Shown: positions 60,031 through 64,000 of the stretch, one piece after another
Numbering within the stretch: position 1 is the stretch's first letter
Layout: each line of letters begins with the position of its first letter
Assembly (NCBI GenBank): GCA_001695595.3
Contig: MBPM02000052.1
Location: 434,001 to 498,000 of the forward strand
Direction of reading: 5' to 3'
DNA length: 64,000 nt
From: Plasmopara viticola
Lineage: Eukaryota; Oomycota; Peronosporomycetes; Peronosporales; Peronosporaceae
The notes under the pieces: generated by a model
What the model was told of the DNA's origin: nothing
What the model saw: the letters and a program-made list of their open reading frames with translations, nothing else
Database searches by the model: none
Program-made: the position numbers and the translations under genes

Positions 60031-63000
60031 TTATTGGCGTACCCGGATCATTTATTAGAATTGGGTACACAACAGTGATGCCTGACGTGTTTGTCGCAAT
60101 CTTCCAGGCGGCTACCTTATGTATAAAACATTGGGCTCCAAGCCTCCTTAACACCCCAGAATGAGGTGAGTGAAGCTGTCATAGCCTGGTTGTTAGCTCC
60201 GCAGGAAGTATTCTCTGTCGACTACCGAGCTTGTCTTGTGGATAGAAAAACGGAGGTCCGGTACCGGTCTGCAGCCTGTACTTCCGGTACTTGCGCGTCA
60301 TAAATTGTCTAAAGACATTACACGAACACAGCTTGGCGCTACAAAACAAAGGGCAAGAAGCTGCACTCTTCGCTCGCACTTGGTGAATTATTGAGCAAAG
60401 CCTTTCGAGAATAATAAAAAAATGGAAGGTCATCTTGCGATCTGGGATCCGAAAGATCATGCTCCGGTGAGAATGGCCTCAGCAGCGGTCATCAAAATTT
60501 TCGAGATGAGCTCCTCTTTTGGCTCTGTGCTTTCAAGTTTAGCGGTAGAGAGCATAGTACGCCGACCACCAAAATCAAAAGCGTCTTTGTTGCTTCTCAT
60601 GTCTCGCCGACGTGGAGTATTATCAGAAGGCTATTTTTATCTAATTAGCAAAGTATTGGGCTTGTATGTATTTCGACAACAACGCGCGAAATTGCTCTTC
60701 ACGTGATAATGGCGTTGCTTTTTATCAAGAAAAAAGAGAGGAGGGCAAACTCCTTAGCGTCATGCGGCACACTAAGTGCCCTTCTCCTGACTATTACTCG
60801 CAACCGGTGTCGGACGGGCGCAACTGGTAGCTTACGCTATATTGGCATAAATAGCCTCGGCTGGCTTTGCCTATAAATACACTGTGCGCCACAGCTCCGC
60901 GAGCGCGTAGGATTGCGCCGCAAGTAATTAAATGAGCTTGATCCCTTTAAATTGAAAGTTTCGACATTCTGTGACTAGAACTCTGTTCGGTTACAGCTTT
61001 GATGGCTTTGTCTCGCTTAGCTGTATAAGTTTATGTCTTTGCCTCCACCATAAGTACTCTTGTTCAACCTCATTCACAATCAGGCTAGAATCAACTCGTA
61101 TATTTAGCCAAGTTTGCCTGAGTCTACCAAAGAATGTTAAGCGCATACGCTAACCTACGACTCTTAGCGGTCCGGCAAATGCGGGCAACGCTAAGCCTTA
61201 GCAACAACAACAACTGTATGTGTAGGTATGTGTACGCTTCTACGAGCTAGAGCGTCAATTTAAAGATGTAATCTTTTTAGGGCAGAAAAAAAGAATTATT
61301 CTGTAGTCATTTCAACTCGCATGTTTCTCGAGACGATAAGACTTGTGAATCTTCGAATACACCTAAGCATTAAAAAAGACTGCCCTTGTTAAGCCGTTCG
61401 TCTTTATATAAACACCAGAACAAGATTGGATTATCCATTTTGCTGACCCATGTCCTTTGACTGCGTCAACAAGGCTTTATTCGGCGTGGTTATTCTATGC
61501 GAGCTAAGATGACAAATCGGGACGAAGTGGTCTCATTTGTAATCTAATAAAATTAAAATCATTCAGCGCATTAAGGAAAAGATTTGAATCATATCGTATT
61601 CTCAGTTTCTTTCCGTCTTCCGAATATTGTTTTGAGCTATTGCAAACATTGTAAAATTAAGCAAAATTCATATGCCGACCAGAAAAAAAAGAAGTAATTT
61701 TGATACGTTGGGTGTGACAAAAGCGTAAAAGAGAGATAGATGTGTCCCCTGTAGATTTGCCGAAAAGCCGAATTTACGAAGTTGTCGTGGAGGGATCCTA
61801 CGTTGACATATGCCTCTCTATTTGTCCTCCAACGAGCTATTACTTATAGTGCAGATTCAGTGTAGAGTTTTAACGATTTACCGGCGCCATCGAGCTGGCG
61901 AATCTCATGGCACATGTATCGAATTTGTCAGAACAAGTGTCTGTCCAGTCGTGGCTCTAAGGATAGTCTACGAGAGCGCAGATCAAGCAAATTTAGATAT
62001 ATCTGAGTAAATGTGAACTTACATAGCGGCGCGAGAGTGTCAAATTTCAGGATATTGTTTACGGTGCATTTTAGTCATGGATACTAATGCAAATGCCTTT
62101 GCACAATGTAATACAAACATTTATAGGATTTTTAACTGCCTCCATCACTGAGCTCTAAATATTCCACTTCAACCGTACAGCAAAGTCTAATTCTACATTA
62201 TTCTAAACCTTTTTCACTGCTTCCCCTTCAAAGTTCGCATAAACAAATTTTGTTTCAATACAGACTGTTTTGGGCATTTGGATTGTACTATTTTCTTATA
62301 TAAAAGTATTACCAGATCGATCTTAAAAATTTACGCCATGAAAAACCAATTACCCACTAAAACCTGTGTGGTGGTCACACATCACCGTAGATTCTATTAG
62401 ATCGAGAAAAAAACAAAAGTCGCTGTAGTGGAATTAACGCGCATACTGGTAGCTGCTGATACGTCAGTGAGCCAGACTCATGCGGTGATACATCTTGCCA
62501 ATCGTAACTTCTTATCCAATCTCGAAGACTTTGCCAGGGCAAAAAACTCTACCATAATAGTGTTAATATCAATATAGGCAGTCCTTATGCAGCGACGCCT
62601 ACACAGTTGCTGATATTGGTATGTCGTCGATAAATCAAGTTGCGAGTCGATTTGGCTTTCTTGGCAAGCTTAAGCTCATTTCTTACGTATTGTATCCACA
62701 CGACCAGCACTCACAGCATAATTTTTTTTAAAACGCTTGTTGATGAATCTTTCGAAAATTTTCTAGATTTATGCGAGTGCGAATTCTGGCTAAGCCATGC
62801 AAAGCTTAAACAGAGATAAATTTTATATTCACTTTCGAGATGGTTCCTCACCACGACTTTCCCTTTATCACTGATGATTTTTAAGCACATTTTACCGAAC
62901 ATCTTATCTCGCTCTGCTCCACCTAGAAGCTCAACAAAGTGTAAGGTGGAAGTGTGCTACTTTAAGCGTCTTTTCTCGGTCCACCCCGCTTAATGTGCGA

Positions 63001-63524
63001 CAATGTGCACGATGTATGTGTACAACTTCATATAACAACATCGCAATTATGCCTTATGACACGACAACCACTAGTTGGCACCACAAGTGTGCTATCGAGT
63101 AGTAGAAGAGGAGGTGGACCTCTTGAGCCCTGCGATTTTTTTGTAGACTCTGCGCATCAATAGCGATCGGCCTTTGGCATATCCGAACTCTGAATTAGCA
63201 TTCTTATCATCATTCCAATCGAGGCCATTTGAAGTAGCTGCAGAAAAGACAAGATTTTTTTAGATGCAATAATCTTAAGAAAGCAATTAAATGACTCCCA
63301 AAATTGAAAGAAGAAGTATAATGCTATAAAACGCTACGGCGTTTGCTCGAGGGATAGGAGGTCCTCAAAAATCCGACTTAAGTTTCGTACTTACATCTCA
63401 CGTTCCCGTCATAAGGACCGTACTTAGTCGTCATCATCTCTCAGTGCTCGTTGTGCTGACGACTATGCTCACACGTAGTCACTTGACTATGTAAAGGTTG
63501 TGTCACTTCATGCCTAGAATCACA

Positions 63525-63700
63525 ACGTGGCCAGTAGGTGGGGCAGACTCTAAGGACTGTGTATGGGTCATAGAGCCCGGCGCCAACTTTTCAGTCTTTA
63601 CCTTGCCAACACACCTGGTAGCCCGCCCGTATAATATACTATGTGTTCTCGCATCCAGTAAGGGATATCCAGCGTTCTTTTATTGCTATGCTTTGAATTA
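63525..63700 (+). mobile_element. tRNA-like SINE, family 3 (best preserved head)
   Basis: CGTGGCCAGTAGGTGGGGCA (A-box-like) then, about 30 bases on, TATGGGTCATAGAGCCCGGC (B-box position), followed by the shared body ending near AGCGTTCTTTTATTGCTATG. The left-arm counterpart (about 36080-36160) has lost most of the head. No target duplication visible. Confidence 0.5.
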
Positions 63701-64000
63701 TCAGATCAAAAGAAAACATAACTGGGCTTTGAGGGTGGCAACAAATGCATTAAAACCTCCTTGTTATCACACATTTCTATTTTTAAGCTCCCATTTCATG
63801 TTGCTCTTCATTCGATCAGATTTCTAGTAGGAAGTCTTAAATTTGAAGTCATTTTGCCGCGTACATGTCTCGAGACACGAATGCTCTTTGTCCCTTTAGC
63901 CTAGATTCCTAGTGAAGTGGTGTTAAAAAGTGCCGAGACCAAATTGTTCAGGGTACATGGCAATTAAGTCTGCTGAGGCACCAACGATATCGTTGCGAAC

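Larger units (their letters stand above)
56932..64000 (-). repeat. Right arm of large inverted repeat, runs off the window
   Basis: Inverted partner of 35686-42575; the match continues to the last base, so the true outer end is outside. The spacer between the arms is about 14.4 kb and holds effector D, relic E, a family 2 SINE and the duplication 49370-56925. Frames such as 58552-58830 (minus) and 61810-62010 (plus) are preserved between arms only because the arms are young; the latter is identical in both. Confidence 0.85.

Noticed and set aside
61810..62010. 66-aa frame identical in both arms (also 37676-37876)
   Set aside because: Identity reflects the recent arm duplication; it is short, lacks motifs and is not open in older copies.
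1..64000. CRISPR array, telomere repeats, rRNA, conserved transposase or reverse transcriptase
   Set aside because: Looked for and not found: no spaced short direct repeats, no telomere-type tandem arrays, and no frame with recognisable polymerase, integrase or transposase motifs.

Overview
The window looks like a gene-poor, repeat-dense stretch of an oomycete (downy mildew or Phytophthora-type) nuclear genome. The basis is one family of secreted proteins with a signal peptide, an RxLR-type motif (RFLR, RFFR or RCLR) and a following EER motif, which is the host-translocation signature of oomycete effectors. Family style (N-terminus MRGxxYV, C-terminus APSVP/Q, conserved YQRWVRMYNIF block) reminds me of Plasmopara, the grapevine downy mildew genus. 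That is recollection, not a search result. I see no housekeeping gene, rRNA, CRISPR array or prokaryotic feature.

Only two genes look intact: effector A (8171-9577, minus, 468 aa) and effector B (20498-22060, minus, 520 aa from the conserved Met). Effector D (45003-46587, minus) is a close paralogue of B with a short deletion that splits it into two frames. Effector C (32150-34198, minus) is a paralogue of A broken by two SINE insertions inside the codons of its EER region, plus other frameshifts. Five more relics of the family are recognisable by colinear fragments: 17262-18206 (+), 39798-40966 (-), 44485-44990 (+), 56344-56925 (+) and 58785-60030 (+). The locus therefore holds about nine copies in different states of decay. 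Between the EER motif and the conserved core, each copy carries Lys/Ala-rich repeats of about ten residues whose number differs between paralogues.

The rest is a mosaic of segmental duplications. Effector A lies between inverted arms (5280-7352 and 10848-12960). The block 11190-17880 recurs in direct orientation at 49370-56925. A large inverted repeat has arms 35686-42575 and 56932-64000; its right arm runs off the window, and parts are almost identical. Further copies link 25740-27170 with 47100-49290, 19130-20170 with 42310-43200 (inverted), the A locus with the C locus (about 6050-9700 and 30700-34400), and the B and D upstream regions. Short retroelements sit on top: a SINE with a tRNA-like head (6184-6505 and a doublet in effector C), a second about 325-bp SINE-like family with clear 12-14 bp target duplications (7422, 22906, 43356; a truncated copy at 9774), and an older tRNA-like family. 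Several insertions have matching empty sites in the paralogous segment, so the order of events can be read from the window.

Boundaries of degenerate copies were placed by eye and are approximate, often to within tens of bases.
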